The translations under genes were made by a program, and so were the position numbers. Below are positions 30,856 through 41,316 of a stretch of DNA of 64,000 bases, one piece after another; within the stretch, counting starts at the first letter, position 1; every line of letters starts with the position of its first letter. Source of the DNA: Paraphoma chrysanthemicola (lineage: Eukaryota; Ascomycota; Dothideomycetes; Pleosporales; Phaeosphaeriaceae). Under the pieces are notes generated by a model, which did no database searches, was not told where the DNA came from, and worked only from the letters and a program-made list of their open reading frames with translations. Where the stretch lies: assembly GCA_020744225.1 (NCBI GenBank), contig JAGMWG010000006.1, positions 1,116,001-1,180,000 of the forward strand, written 5' to 3'.

Positions 30856-33226
30856 TCAATAGCCGGCAGCATCCTCCTGCGTCACCTGCTCTGCCAATGG
30901 CTGACCAAGGAATTCTGCCATGGCCGCAACCTGGAGAGAATGGAACACGGAGGACTGCAGCAGCATATTCTCCTCGTTGGTTGCCTGCCCTTTGTTGGCG
31001 TCCTCGAATCTCTGGTGGTTCCTATTGTCATCCAAGCCTTGGGCACGCGGATGGTTATCGACGTCAATCAGGTTCTGCTTCTGGAGAAAGTCCTCCTGGA
31101 CAAAGGAAGAAGTGAGTTGCCAAGCGTACCAGGAAGATGAAGAAGGCAGACATATCCAGTGTGTTCAAGGACCCGGCTGTTTGATCTCTGCCTCTACTTC
31201 AAAAAGGCTGTGTGCAGGATCGATGGCCAAGTCACCCATATTCTCGTCGCACAATTTCGGAGTCCGCGGTCTTGTCACAAAACATCCGGTATATATACGA
31301 AAGGGATTTCATGCTCTCCATCCCTCGACTCTCGATGTCGACTTCCTCCGCGCCTAGCATGCTTCTTGGATCAAGATGGCTACCGCGACTGCCTGCTCTG
31401 ACTGCTGGTACCGGATGCTCACGTAGGTAGACTGCGTGAAATACTGGGCAACGCACAATGACCAGTTCAGCCGCCCCCTTGGTCCTGTGCAGCAGCTTCC
31501 TGATACAAGCGCGGACCTCCTCAATCTGCTTTTTGCGATGTCGTTTAAGAATGTGACCATACTATGTAGGAGGCTTTCCGCTGCCTACTATACAGTATAG
31601 TTATATTGTTAAACGACATCGCAAAAAGCAGATTGAGGAGGTCCGCGCTTGTATCAGGAAGCTGCTGCACAGGACCAAGGGGGCGGCTGAACTGGTCGTT
31701 ACCGGAGTCGGAGCTCAGGATACTGGCCTCGTCGACGCCATTAACCATGCATCTGCGTCAGCTCTAGCCCCAGGCGTCCAAGCACACTTGCCGATCGAAA
31801 TTCTGCGGATTACATTTCTCGATTCAATTTGCAGCGTGGCCTCGCCAATCGCGCCTGGGACGAACACCTATATACATTATATATACGCCAGTAGGGCCCA
31901 CCTCGTCGATGTTCTACCTTGCGCACGCTTTTTTCCGTACTTTGTGCATTCCAGGTTTCGGAAGGGTCGTTCAAACGTGAGCGCGGATCAGCAAGTCACC
32001 CCTCCGCACTCTGAGCACTGCAGCTCCTCTCTAGGATTCTATGTGACTTTATATACAACTATATATACTGGCCACCCAAACGCGTACGCGACGCAAATGT
32101 GAGTTTTCCTTCCTCTCGGGGGTGAGATGCAAGACTCGTTCAGCAATCATCATTACTCAACACTAGCTATCATCCCTGGGCGAAGCTGCCAGCCGTCGCA
32201 TTGCTCACCACTCAAGAGACACTAACGCGACGCTAGCGTTCCAAGGACTTCGCGCCCGAGGACTCTAGGTCGGAAATATCACGTTCTGTGCCAGCATGCA
32301 CTTCGGAGAAATGTCCTGGGGTGTGAAGTTGACTATCGTCAAATGCTCTGTGACAAGTTTTGCCAGCCGATCTGGACAAGAAGCTTTAGTCGTCGCGTTT
32401 GACAAGTGGCTCAACGATCTACGACAAGAGTTGCAGGGCGTATGGGACGGAAGAGTCTGGGTGGGCATTGACTTCGACAACCTCACCCCTCGGGGAGGAT
32501 GACAGCCTCGAATCGCTTACGACTCAAGAGACTTCCCTAATCGATGAACAAGTTCGTCTTCTTGTGGTGCTCGAGTCCCACCAGCTTTCTCTTCACAAGT
32601 CTGCCCAAGTCCTTCAACCAGGAATCATCGTACTATACGCGCGCATCAATTCCTCTCCAGGTGCGATCTACCTAGATTCCTTGGACAAGAACAAGCCCAC
32701 TAAATCGGCGCTTAAACACGTATATGAGCTTATATCCTTCTGCGATCTTCTGGATCATATGCGCCCGGAAGTCCCCAAGTCCACGTTCCGCCGCCGTTGG
32801 TGCGTTGCTGTTGGAAACGTCCTCATCAACCTCACCTTCAGGTGCACCCACCTGACCTCGCTCTTATATATAATCACTACCATTTTTTAAGTATACCGAC
32901 ATGATCTCAGCCTTGGAGAAGCTGTAATGTCGCTTGAGATCCTTAACGATGCGTTGGGTGATTTCTTGGCGTTGGATGAAGGTCAAGCCCGGGAGCTCTT
33001 GCCCATCCTTTTCTTCGAGGCACTTCCAAGCAAAATCCGTCCAGGTTAGATCGCTCTCCGTGGAATTACCGCTGCCCTGAGGTGGTCCAGCAGAATAGGT
33101 TGCATTGACTAAACGAGCATTGGTGGTTGCAGTTCTACCATGCACTTGGTACGACTGGGCGGTAGAATATGGCACAGGGGCGTGCGGACCAATTCCGTGC
33201 GCGAGGTCTCCTGAAGAATGATGATT
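30856..33226 (-). pseudogene. Decayed minus-strand coding fragments, unrecognised gene
   Basis: Several minus-strand stretches read like protein but cannot be joined into an intact gene. Upstream part: from about 33226 through HGRTATTNARLVNATYSAGP and DLTWTDFAWKCLEEKDG to KAEIMS, then a 45-nt GTATAC...GTCAG intron (32852-32896), then VGAPEGEVDEDVSNSNAP to a TAG at 32672-32674. Beyond it the frame again reads DDSWLKDLGRLVKRKL but is cut by TAG and TGA codons. Downstream part: ENMGDLAIDPAHSLFEVEAE, a TGA, then WYAWQLTSSFVQEDFLQKQ continuing to a stop at 30856-30858. Codons mostly end in G/C. Several stops could derive from CAG or CGA by C-to-T change. The palindrome at 31460-31697 lies inside. 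Two separate genes, or a real gene with unusual splicing, are possible. Confidence 0.4.
31460..31697. repeat. 238-bp palindrome, outer 89 bp of each arm identical
   Basis: Bases 31460-31548 are the exact reverse complement of 31609-31697 (89 of 89). The 60 bases between them are not a neutral spacer: aligned about the centre (31578/31579) without gaps, 20 of 30 positions still pair, and five of the mismatches are transitions. The whole element is therefore one inverted duplication with arms of 119 bp and almost no loop. Flanking bases on the two sides do not match, so no target-site duplication is visible. The arms carry coding-like sequence, readable as QIEEVRACIRKLLHRTKGAA outward on both strands. 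If transcribed it would form a long hairpin RNA. Confidence 0.9.
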
Positions 33227-33399
33227 TCGATGTCCTCTGGGTGAATTCCCAGCTCAGTGACACGGGTGCGATGTTGGCGATACGCCTCGTCGCGACAAGC
33301 ACGCCTTGGACAGCGACACGGGGTGCGCTACATGTTTGGAGGAGGTGGTCAAAAGCTCGACCGCAGGACTAAAAGGCAGACGGAGGTGCTAAAGGGCAA

Positions 33400-33833
33400 A
33401 TGTCGGCGACTGAGCAATACGATACGAGCGAGCCCGTGACGAGTACAACACCACAGTACATTCCTGAGAGCGGAGATATATATATTCACATACGATTGAG
33501 CCAGAACATGCGGACACAACTGGCCAAGACAAGTCAGATGAGCTGCAGCACGACGAGGCCCTGGTAGATCCGACTGTCGTTAGTGAAGGCGGAGGAGAGG
33601 GCGGCATCTATGGGGCATCTCCAAGCAACACTTGTGACGATGTCTGGGACGACAACGAAGATACCTTGGACGAAGTCTCCGAGGACTTTATCCATTTGGA
33701 TCAAGATACGTCAAACACCAAACCGCGCTGTCCGCCTCAAGAACTTCAATCTATGTTTCTTTGCCAAACTATTCTACATTTGCAGCAATTCGACTTAATC
33801 CTCACCGTGAGAATAGACCCAGAACCTCAGTAA
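33400..33833 (+). CDS. Small acidic hypothetical protein, two-exon model uncertain
   Basis: A plus-strand frame open from 33468 to the stop at 33831-33833 encodes a strongly acidic peptide (DDVWDDNEDTLDEVSEDFIH in its middle) that looks coding by composition. An upstream ATG at 33400 (MSATEQYDTSEPVTSTTPQY) is in another frame; a GT-AG intron of 65 nt (from GTGACG to ATTGAG) or 62 nt (from GTACAA to GAGCCAG) would join the two and skip the TATATATA run at about 33475-33484. The product would be about 122-124 residues. No domain, signal peptide or membrane segment is seen. It could equally be a remnant of a larger gene. Confidence 0.35.
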
Positions 33834-34621
33834 ATACGCAAACGAATACAAGAAAGAGACTACGGTCACGAAGGATGTATATACACTGCTGTCGTGGTTC
33901 CTGATTAGACAGGAGGTGGCGTTTCGACGTCACGCCACGGCACGTCGATGGATGATGATCGAGATGGGCTCGATTTGTGGCGGACGAGGAGTTGGATGAC
34001 GCGACAAGTGCGTCTGACTCGGGCTTCCAAAGCAAGCTCAAGCTCAACATATTTGTCTGAATTTTGGTGATGGTGTCAAGGTATTTGTTCGAAGCACTTG
34101 AGTCTATTGTTCTAGTTGTGCAGATTAGCTGGCTGGAAACGATTTGTTTGCTATTTATGATACCGGCCGCGGCTGACTTTCAGGTTGGTACAAGGCTCCG
34201 GGTTAGTGTTTTGAGATACTCAGTGTTAAGTTCTTCGCCAACCAATAAGAGTAGAAACTTCCACAATGTTTCTACGCTTTTGCACATGTGTTCCAAATGA
34301 TCATCAAATGTCGCTGGGTGACGGTATACATCTGAAACACCAAAGAGGATCCATTTCACTATGTAGAAGCGAGTGCACGGCGTTTGGATTAATATGTGTT
34401 TTTTGTTGTTTTGATATTCTTCGTGGAGAATGTATCGTGTCTACAAAGTAAAAGGTGGTGAGCGAAGTTATGCTATGCATGTTTGAGCATAAACACTATA
34501 AAGGGGCTAAACGCTATAGTTTTGAAATTGATCCAACAATCAATATTGTTATCTGGAGCAAGGGTCGATTTGGTTAGAAGAACGGTAATGATTTGTAAAG
34601 AGCTTCAGATGGCCGATTCAA
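33834..34621. other. AT-rich intergenic tract, no gene seen
   Basis: 788 bases. Bases 34060-34600 are clearly AT-richer than the neighbouring genes and contain only short frames with hydrophobic or random-looking translations. No repeat or RNA gene is recognised. It separates the decayed tract from the HET gene at 34622. Confidence 0.5.
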
Positions 34622-36088
34622 TCAGGGGAGTACTCTCCAGTGAAGTCCCCAGTCAGGAGATTTAGTTGTCTGCTTATCGGGCGTTATCCAGTACGAACCA
34701 GCAGATTCTAGCTGGGCGAGCCCGGACAAAGAGACGTGACACGTGATAGCCCCTGTGACGTCGTCAACACTCAGATGGAAGCCTTCATGAAGACATTCAA
34801 CTTCATCCTTCTTAGTCCAGAAACTGTACCAAGCGTAGTCATCCGCATCCTTGTTCCGTCCGCGGAAGACGTGGCCGTGGACGTAATGCTGAGGAGTGAA
34901 CGCGTCGCATTCGAGGCAGTACAGGTTCCCACCGTCCACCTCGTAGTCTTTCATTGGAGCGCTGGAACGGATGGATACCGGGCAACGGACACATGCTCCG
35001 TCATGCATCTTGGACGGCCATGCAACGAAGCTATACATGAGCACATCGTCCATACTGTCCCGTGTCATTGATATGAGGGCATCCCATAAGCTTGAACGAT
35101 GGCAAGGACACCCGTTTGATAAGGTCCTGCAAACTCTCTTGGCGAGCTCGGGGGTAGAGATATTGTAATCCACTTCGAAACTGGCGCCATCTGTTGAGAT
35201 TGACAATAGCGAGTAGACTCTGTCTCGGGGATCGGCACATGCTTTCTCCAGGTGTAATCCTAAATTCTGCCCAAGGGTGCGTCCTATGGTTCGTTCCCTG
35301 ATGTCGTAGAGTGCTTTGTACTCCGGCAAGTAGCTTCTAGCAGAAGCTGATGAGAACTGTTGTCGAGTCGGACCAAAGCCTCTCCACACCTCATCGTTGC
35401 TTACAGCCTCTTCATGTGTCATGTACCAAAGCTCGCGAGCTATGATAGTCTCTTGTGTTATCCACGCTCTCCGCCAATAGGCGTTTTGACAGAACCTAGA
35501 GACGAGTTCGCTTGAGTCGCCGCGCCGATGTTTGATGTTTCGAAATTGACTGCACGTTTCGTCGTCCTTTCCAAACCACGCAAGCACGCGTTGGGCTTTC
35601 GAGTATATCATTCCCATCTGCTGTACTTGGTGGATTCGCTCTCGCATGAATTGTTGGTCAATGCATAATGCATCAATCCATAGTGAACGAAGTGCTATTG
35701 TGAAGTCCAGATGTCTCTTTTTGACATTAAAGTTGTTGTTCGTTGCCATGCATTTGCTAGCAACATGCAAGAAATCCCATAGATTTTGGCGGACTAAATA
35801 TGGCTCTCCATTCATCATAATAATGTGCTCGGACCCTTCGTCTCCCCAAACATAAGACAGACATGTGTACCGGTTTGCAGTCGTCGCGTGTCGAATCCGG
35901 CATTGAATCGGACCTTCTGGGTTATTCGAGTCAAATGGCAGGACCTCAACCAAACGTATGGAGTTGCTTTGGAGATCGATAGGCGCATGCTTGAACATTG
36001 TGCGCAAGGTTTCGCTGGCTGAGTCTTGAGCTTGGTGAGGAATCACAGCCCCGCCCGTCGAGTCTGATATTCCTTGTCCAGTTTCCAT
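34622..36088 (-). CDS. HET-domain protein 2
   Basis: Single-exon 488-residue HET-domain protein, presumed to act in non-self recognition. Motifs: FKHAPIDLQSNSIRLVEVLP (32-51), YTCLSYVWG (74-82), LWIDALCIDQ, the QVQQMGMIYSKAQRVLAWFG segment, and YWRRAWITQETI. DPRDRVYSLLSIS and VDYNIS mark the end of the HET-associated region. At about residue 362 there is CVRC, 21 residues, then CLEC, a probable zinc-binding knuckle. The protein is clearly related to those at 46.5 and 48.6 kb (same FxHAPIDLQ lead-in and same cysteine spacing), so the three are paralogs scattered on both sides of unrelated genes. Intact, with no close neighbour that hints at a partner. Confidence 0.92.
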   Translation of the reverse strand: METGQGISDSTGGAVIPHQAQDSASETLRTMFKHAPIDLQSNSIRLVEVLPFDSNNPEGPIQCRIRHATTANRYTCLSYVWGDEGSEHIIMMNGEPYLVRQNLWDFLHVASKCMATNNNFNVKKRHLDFTIALRSLWIDALCIDQQFMRERIHQVQQMGMIYSKAQRVLAWFGKDDETCSQFRNIKHRRGDSSELVSRFCQNAYWRRAWITQETIIARELWYMTHEEAVSNDEVWRGFGPTRQQFSSASARSYLPEYKALYDIRERTIGRTLGQNLGLHLEKACADPRDRVYSLLSISTDGASFEVDYNISTPELAKRVCRTLSNGCPCHRSSLWDALISMTRDSMDDVLMYSFVAWPSKMHDGACVRCPVSIRSSAPMKDYEVDGGNLYCLECDAFTPQHYVHGHVFRGRNKDADDYAWYSFWTKKDEVECLHEGFHLSVDDVTGAITCHVSLSGLAQLESAGSYWITPDKQTTKSPDWGLHWRVLP

Positions 36089-36998
36089 GAGGATCGGGTG
36101 AAGTCATGCTCATGACTTAACAAGACGAGTCCTCTCGAGAAGTCGTGTTTGAGGTGCGTAAGTAGGCAGAGGTGAAGGGCGCAGTTGAAACTGTGGCTGT
36201 GTTGACATTGTGGAGGCGAGGTGCAGCTTCAGCTGAGAGCTCAATCTTCACCGCAGCTTACTATTGGGCGAAGCTTTTAAGCACATCAGGCGGGATTACA
36301 ACGAGTTCGTGACTACTGATTCCGTCCTGAATGAAGGGAGCAACTTTGATGAGTGCAGAGCAGTATTACGGGTGGAGGCGAGGGTGATGTGAGGTCGGGA
36401 TCGGCCAATGCACCTTCCGGATGCGAGTGCGAGCATGAGACTTCCAGAAGCGACCAGGGTATCGGAACGGTAAGATTGTTACCAGCTGCATGGAACTTGC
36501 AGGCATAGTTTGTCTTGTCAGTAGGTATACATCTTTGTCAGAAACTTTTGTATCGATTTTCGGGAGTCTCGGATATGGTGAAGTCTGTGATGTTTTAGGT
36601 CACGATGTTCGCTCGTGAGGCGTGCTGTGCCAGGAAAGGAGCCACGCGACAAATGACGTCCAAAGTCTCCGATGGAGCGCGGTGCGTGACCTGCCCAGTT
36701 GCGAAGTTGCATGTGAATTATACATGAGCATAGCATATGTGTCCATGCCTGCGCGCATGATGGAATAGACCTTCATACGCCAATCAGTCGACCACAAGTT
36801 GAAGGTACCACCAACACATAGCACCGAGTCGCTTGCGCTGGACATCGATATTACAGTAGGACCCTCCGCGCATCGTCCACGCCGGCAGATCAGCAGCAGG
36901 CGATGACATATGACGCGTTTGGACGAGTGTAGTGTGTCTGTCCTCAGCTAGCATTCCGCCATTGGCCGTACCGACCTCCGCTGAGTCCGCTAGCATAG
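36089..36998. other. Divergent intergenic region, no gene seen
   Basis: 910 bases between the starts of HET protein 2 (minus) and the DUF676 gene (plus), so it carries both promoters. Several short frames on either strand have no domain. An in-frame TAG directly precedes the ATG at 36999, which supports that start. Confidence 0.5.
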
Positions 36999-39900
36999 AT
37001 GCTGCTCTCGCCTCGCACGTATAGTCTCGCCCAAACCCCAGACGCGGGCAAAGTGCGCCCCGAACCTTCGTATTTCCTGTGTGGAGGACTGTCGCGTAAG
37101 CAGCTGGAAGCAGAGAGAAAGCGTGCGACCAGGATGCTGCTGCTGCACCAGACGGGCAGCGTCAAGGTGGGCGAGGTGGTCAGGTATGTTGCTCCACGCG
37201 TGCCGCGGAAGTCTCCCGAGTCGGTTCGGACGGCGTGCTAAGACATTGCGTGCAGGTACACGGTAACATACACGCCCTCTGAGGACCGCATACTGCCCTC
37301 GCCCGCCTTCCTGCACGTCCGCATACGCAACACCTCGGCCATCCCGCTGCGCGCCGCCTACCTCCACGGGCCCTACACCATCCACGTCTCCGCCTACCCC
37401 TCCACCTTCAACCCGAACAAGAAGGCCGACAACCCCAAGACCTATGGTGCCCCCGAGTTCGAGCCCAATGTCAAGGCGGGCGGGTACTGGAACGCGAAGC
37501 TGACGGTGCCTGAGCACATCAGGCAGGGCGATGACAGCCGGAACGAGGACGGCTCGCCCAAGAGCGCGACGTGGATAATCGAGGTCGCCTCACAGATCAT
37601 CTTCTCCAACTCGGCGTCGGTGAACTACGAGCTGCTGGTAGCGCGGGATGAGCGGTCGCTGGACCTGGGCTTCACGGCAGTCACGGGGAACAGCCATGGA
37701 ACACCAGGCAAGGTCCAGGACCACCAGCAGGGAAGCAAGAAGCACGTCTCACACCACCCGGCGCAAACGAAAGGCGTCTACTCAAAGGCCATCAAACTGG
37801 TCGTGGACGACACCACTAGCCTCTGGAATAAGCCGGAACTGCCGGAGTCGAAGCACGAGGACGACCACCTGAAGAGACGCAAGTCAAAGGACTCGCATCG
37901 CTCGCAGCCGGAAGAGACCCAGAAGAAGAAGCACATCCACCTTGTCCTAGTCACGCATGGCCTGCACAGCAATCTAGGTGCAGATATGTTGTACCTAAAG
38001 GAGAGCATAGATGCAACCGCCAGGCAAGCGCGCGAAGACAGGCGCAAGCGAAGGCAGGAGCAAAGAGGTGCGGGCGCGCAGTCAAAGGCTGCGCAAGAAA
38101 CTTCGACCGCTCCACTCTCCGGCGGCCAAGAGGACATGCCGGATCAGAGAGACGACGACAGCGAAGACGAGGAGGATGTCATCGTGCGTGGGTTCGATGG
38201 AAATGTCATCAAGACTGAGCGCGGCATCCAGTTTCTCGGTAAGAGACTGGCCAAGTACGTTCTACGACTCACCTACCCGGACCAGCCATTCCTCCCCCTT
38301 AAGAGGTCGGTTGGCCAGAAGCTCTCAAACACCTTTTCGCCCGTCAAAGACAAAGCCGACGAAGGCATACCGGCGCACGAAGGAAGTACTGTGCATCGAC
38401 CACCCGCTCAGAAAATCAAGCGCGACTACAAATTTACAAGCATCAGCTTCATTGGTCACTCCCTCGGCGGACTAGTGCAGACCTACGCCATAGCCTACAT
38501 CTACAAGCACTCGCCGCAATTTTTCGAGAACATCAAGCCTATCAACTTCATATGTATGGCATCTCCCATGCTGGGTCTGAGTAATGAGAATCCGATGTAT
38601 GTCAAATTCGCGTTGGACTTTGGCTTGGTCGGCCGAACTGGACAAGACCTTGGATTGACATGGCGTGCACCTACCATTGCAAAGAGTGGATGGACTGCTA
38701 TGAGCAGTGTCTTTGGCGCTCAGTCCAGCAATAATCACGACCACGAAGATCCTGGTGCGAAGCCACTTCTGCGTATTCTTCCTACGGGACCAGCCCACCT
38801 CGTCTTGCGCATGTTCAGAAATCGCACGCTTTACTCGAACGTGGTCAATGATGGCATCGTGCCCCTTCGTACAAGCTGTCTGCTGTTCCTCGATTGGAGA
38901 GGTCTTGAGCGTGTCGAAAAGGCCCGCCGGGAGAACGGTCTTATCGGGACTGTTGCTGTATGGGGATTTGGTCAATTGACTGGTCAGAATGCTTCGCCAA
39001 ATCCATCCAAGGTCGCACTTACAGATGACGAGAGCGATGGTACCGCATCGCCTTCGTTCAATGGCGACGACACTACTGTGCCGCTGCCTGGTGCAGATGT
39101 GACTAACCAGGACGATGAAGCCCAGGTGGCTGCAGGCCCATCAGCACATCAGTTTCTAGATGGCAACAAAAGGGACGATGATGATGATGACGACTCGGGC
39201 CAGTACTTTCAGCCACAAAACACTTTGTTGCAGTGGTGGAGCTACATACGGCCTACCGGCAAGCACACGGCGAGAGACAAGAAGATGTTCCACCGCAGCC
39301 AGACCGTCATGAAGGACGATGCCGAGCAAGGTCCCGAGCCAACAGCTTCTTCCTCGCAGACGGCAAGCAGCAGCAAGAGACCACAAGCAACCCGCGGGGA
39401 CTCTGTTACAAACAGCACGAAAGCACGCGCACCGCCGAAGACCACTATCTTCGAATCGGCTGGGGATCTCATCAACCCGCCTGTTCCTCCGCAGTCTTGG
39501 ATTGTGGACCCAGCTTCACGAGCCCGCACCATCTTCCACGATCGCATCTACCATCCCGAGGATATCCCGCCACCTCCGGCGAAGAAGAGAGCCGGAGGGC
39601 GCTCTGTTTCCCGCGACAGTACCACGTCACAAGACTCAGCGGCGAGTACCGACGAAGGTCAGATGCGGGTGGAAGAGAAGATCGCCCGAGCATACCACAA
39701 AGACTTGTCTTGGCGGAAAGTCCTTGTGCGACTCGAGCCTGATGCGCACAATAACATGATTGTTCGTCGCATGTTCGCCAACGCGTACGGATGGCCAGTC
39801 GTCAAGCACCTCTGCGACACCCACTTTGCCGACACTTACTCAGCTCAGACTAGGGATGAGGACGAGCCCGCTATCGACCGTGCGAAGGGTGTCGAAGTAC

Positions 39901-40610
39901 CAGTCAAGGAAGATGGCGAGCATGTCAAAGGTCAGGAGAGCTCCCAACCACCCATTCCGCGCACGCAAAGTGAGTTGCGAGAGGCACCTGATGAGCTAGC
40001 ACCACTCAAGAACCTCGCCAGGGGCCCAAAGAGGGTAAATACGATGGATAGCACCCGGAGCATTGGTCCAGGAGACTGGGATGCATACCTCGAAGGCACT
40101 AGCGACGAAGAAGACGAATTTGATGATCGTGGTGCTCTCCAGAAGTTCTTACAGCTCAACAACCCAAAGAGTCCCAGAAGCCCAACGTCACCAACACAGC
40201 CCAAGACTCCCTCTGGGAATGGCACCAGCGACGCAGACATCAATGACTTCCTGTCCTACCAACCAGCTCCCGTCCCCATCGAGGTGCACCGTGGCTTAGG
40301 CCCAAGTCCGGGTCGCATACCGTCTGCATCACCCAAATCAACCAAGTCATCTCACGAGCCAGACTCTCTCCAGTCTCTAGGTGGCCCCTCTAAGTTTCTC
40401 GGCGATGAACAACAAGTTGCGAGCCCTTCGACTGAATCGGCATCCGGCAACTTAAGCGAGCTTGGTTTAGGCGTGCGGAAGTCTCTTGACAAGAGTACGC
40501 CGAATTCACCGGAAGCGATCAAGGCCAGGAGAGGCAGTGGACTGAGCGAACAGGTCGCAAGGTTGAGCTTGGAGAGGTCCAAGGATAAGGCCGATAAGAC
40601 AAACCCCTAG
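36999..40610 (+). CDS. DUF676 lipase/serine esterase family protein (ROG1-like)
   Basis: Putative serine lipase of the DUF676 family, whose yeast members (ROG1, LPL1 type) act on lipids at membranes or lipid droplets; the substrate here is unknown. Two exons, 36999-37183 and 37256-40610, with a 72-nt GTATGT...TGCAG intron, give 1179 residues. The N-terminal part (about 50-200) forms the family's beta-rich lead-in (GSVKVGEVVRYTVTYTPSED). The alpha/beta hydrolase follows: HLVLVTHGLHSNLGADM (about 311) and the nucleophile elbow IGHSLGG (S464 in GHSLGG, 462-467), then YSNVVNDGIVPLRTS with the likely catalytic acid region. After about residue 640 the protein is mostly disordered, with an Asp run (39177-39192), SQ- and Pro-rich stretches. 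Intact. Confidence 0.88.
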
Positions 40611-41316
40611 GAGGAGGTTGCTGGTTGCTCGAAATTCAGTAAGGAGAAAATACGGTATTATTCGTCAGCTTTGCCTGACCCCTCAAGCGACCTTTAGTGA
40701 GCATGACCCTTCCCCACATTCTCGACACTTGCGGTACCTGTGTGCATTGGACAGATCGCGGCAATACCGTACGTGTGTTACCTGACGTCGACAACGGTTT
40801 GATCATGGCGCACACCTCGGTTGCAACACGGACAGAGACATGGTCGCACGTTGGTAGTGTTACCCCGGATTGCCCTTTTCAAGCGTACTATAAGACTCAT
40901 ATACCCATCGATTTCCTCTGTACCTTCAGTCGCTCGCTTCACTATCGTCAGTCACTCGGCATTGTACCTTTCTTTCTCTATCTGCGTCTCAAGATACCCT
41001 CCCATAGAATGCCAGAACCAGCACTGTGCTCATGATCTCCATACACCATTTGTTACCACTTACTCCTCTTCATCCCGTCGCCTGGCAACGTCATGTTGAT
41101 GTCGCGCCTTCCCTTTTCACCGCCGATTGTCAGGGCGCGTTTGCTGGTGACTCGACAATAACAAATTTGACTGTCGCGCAATCGCCATCCCACTTACACT
41201 CCAGTCAGCCACAGCTGCACCAGTAACGCATCCTCGAAACTGTAACGCGTACCATTTGCCACACGCCGCGTTTTGAGTGTGATTCGAGTAGAGCCCGGAT
41301 TGTCCCGCTCGTCATC
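40611..41316. other. Intergenic, no gene seen
   Basis: 706 bases between two plus-strand genes. It should hold the DUF676 gene's 3' end and the promoter of the next gene. Small frames near 40697-41226 lack coding character. No repeat or RNA gene is recognised. Confidence 0.5.

Noticed and set aside
31293..31320. 28-nt GTATATATA...ACAAG segment as an ultra-short intron
   Set aside because: Removing it joins two minus-strand frames, but 28 nt is below the usual minimum for fungal introns (about 40-45 nt) and there is no independent support.
31460..31697. Palindrome as a MITE, IS-like element or tRNA-type structure
   Set aside because: No target-site duplication at the ends, no terminal motif known to me, no internal promoter boxes, and the arms read as coding-like sequence. 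A foldback element remains possible but is not shown.
39177..39192. GATGATGATGATGACGAC run as a notable microsatellite
   Set aside because: Short Asp-encoding run inside a disordered acidic region; common in such proteins.
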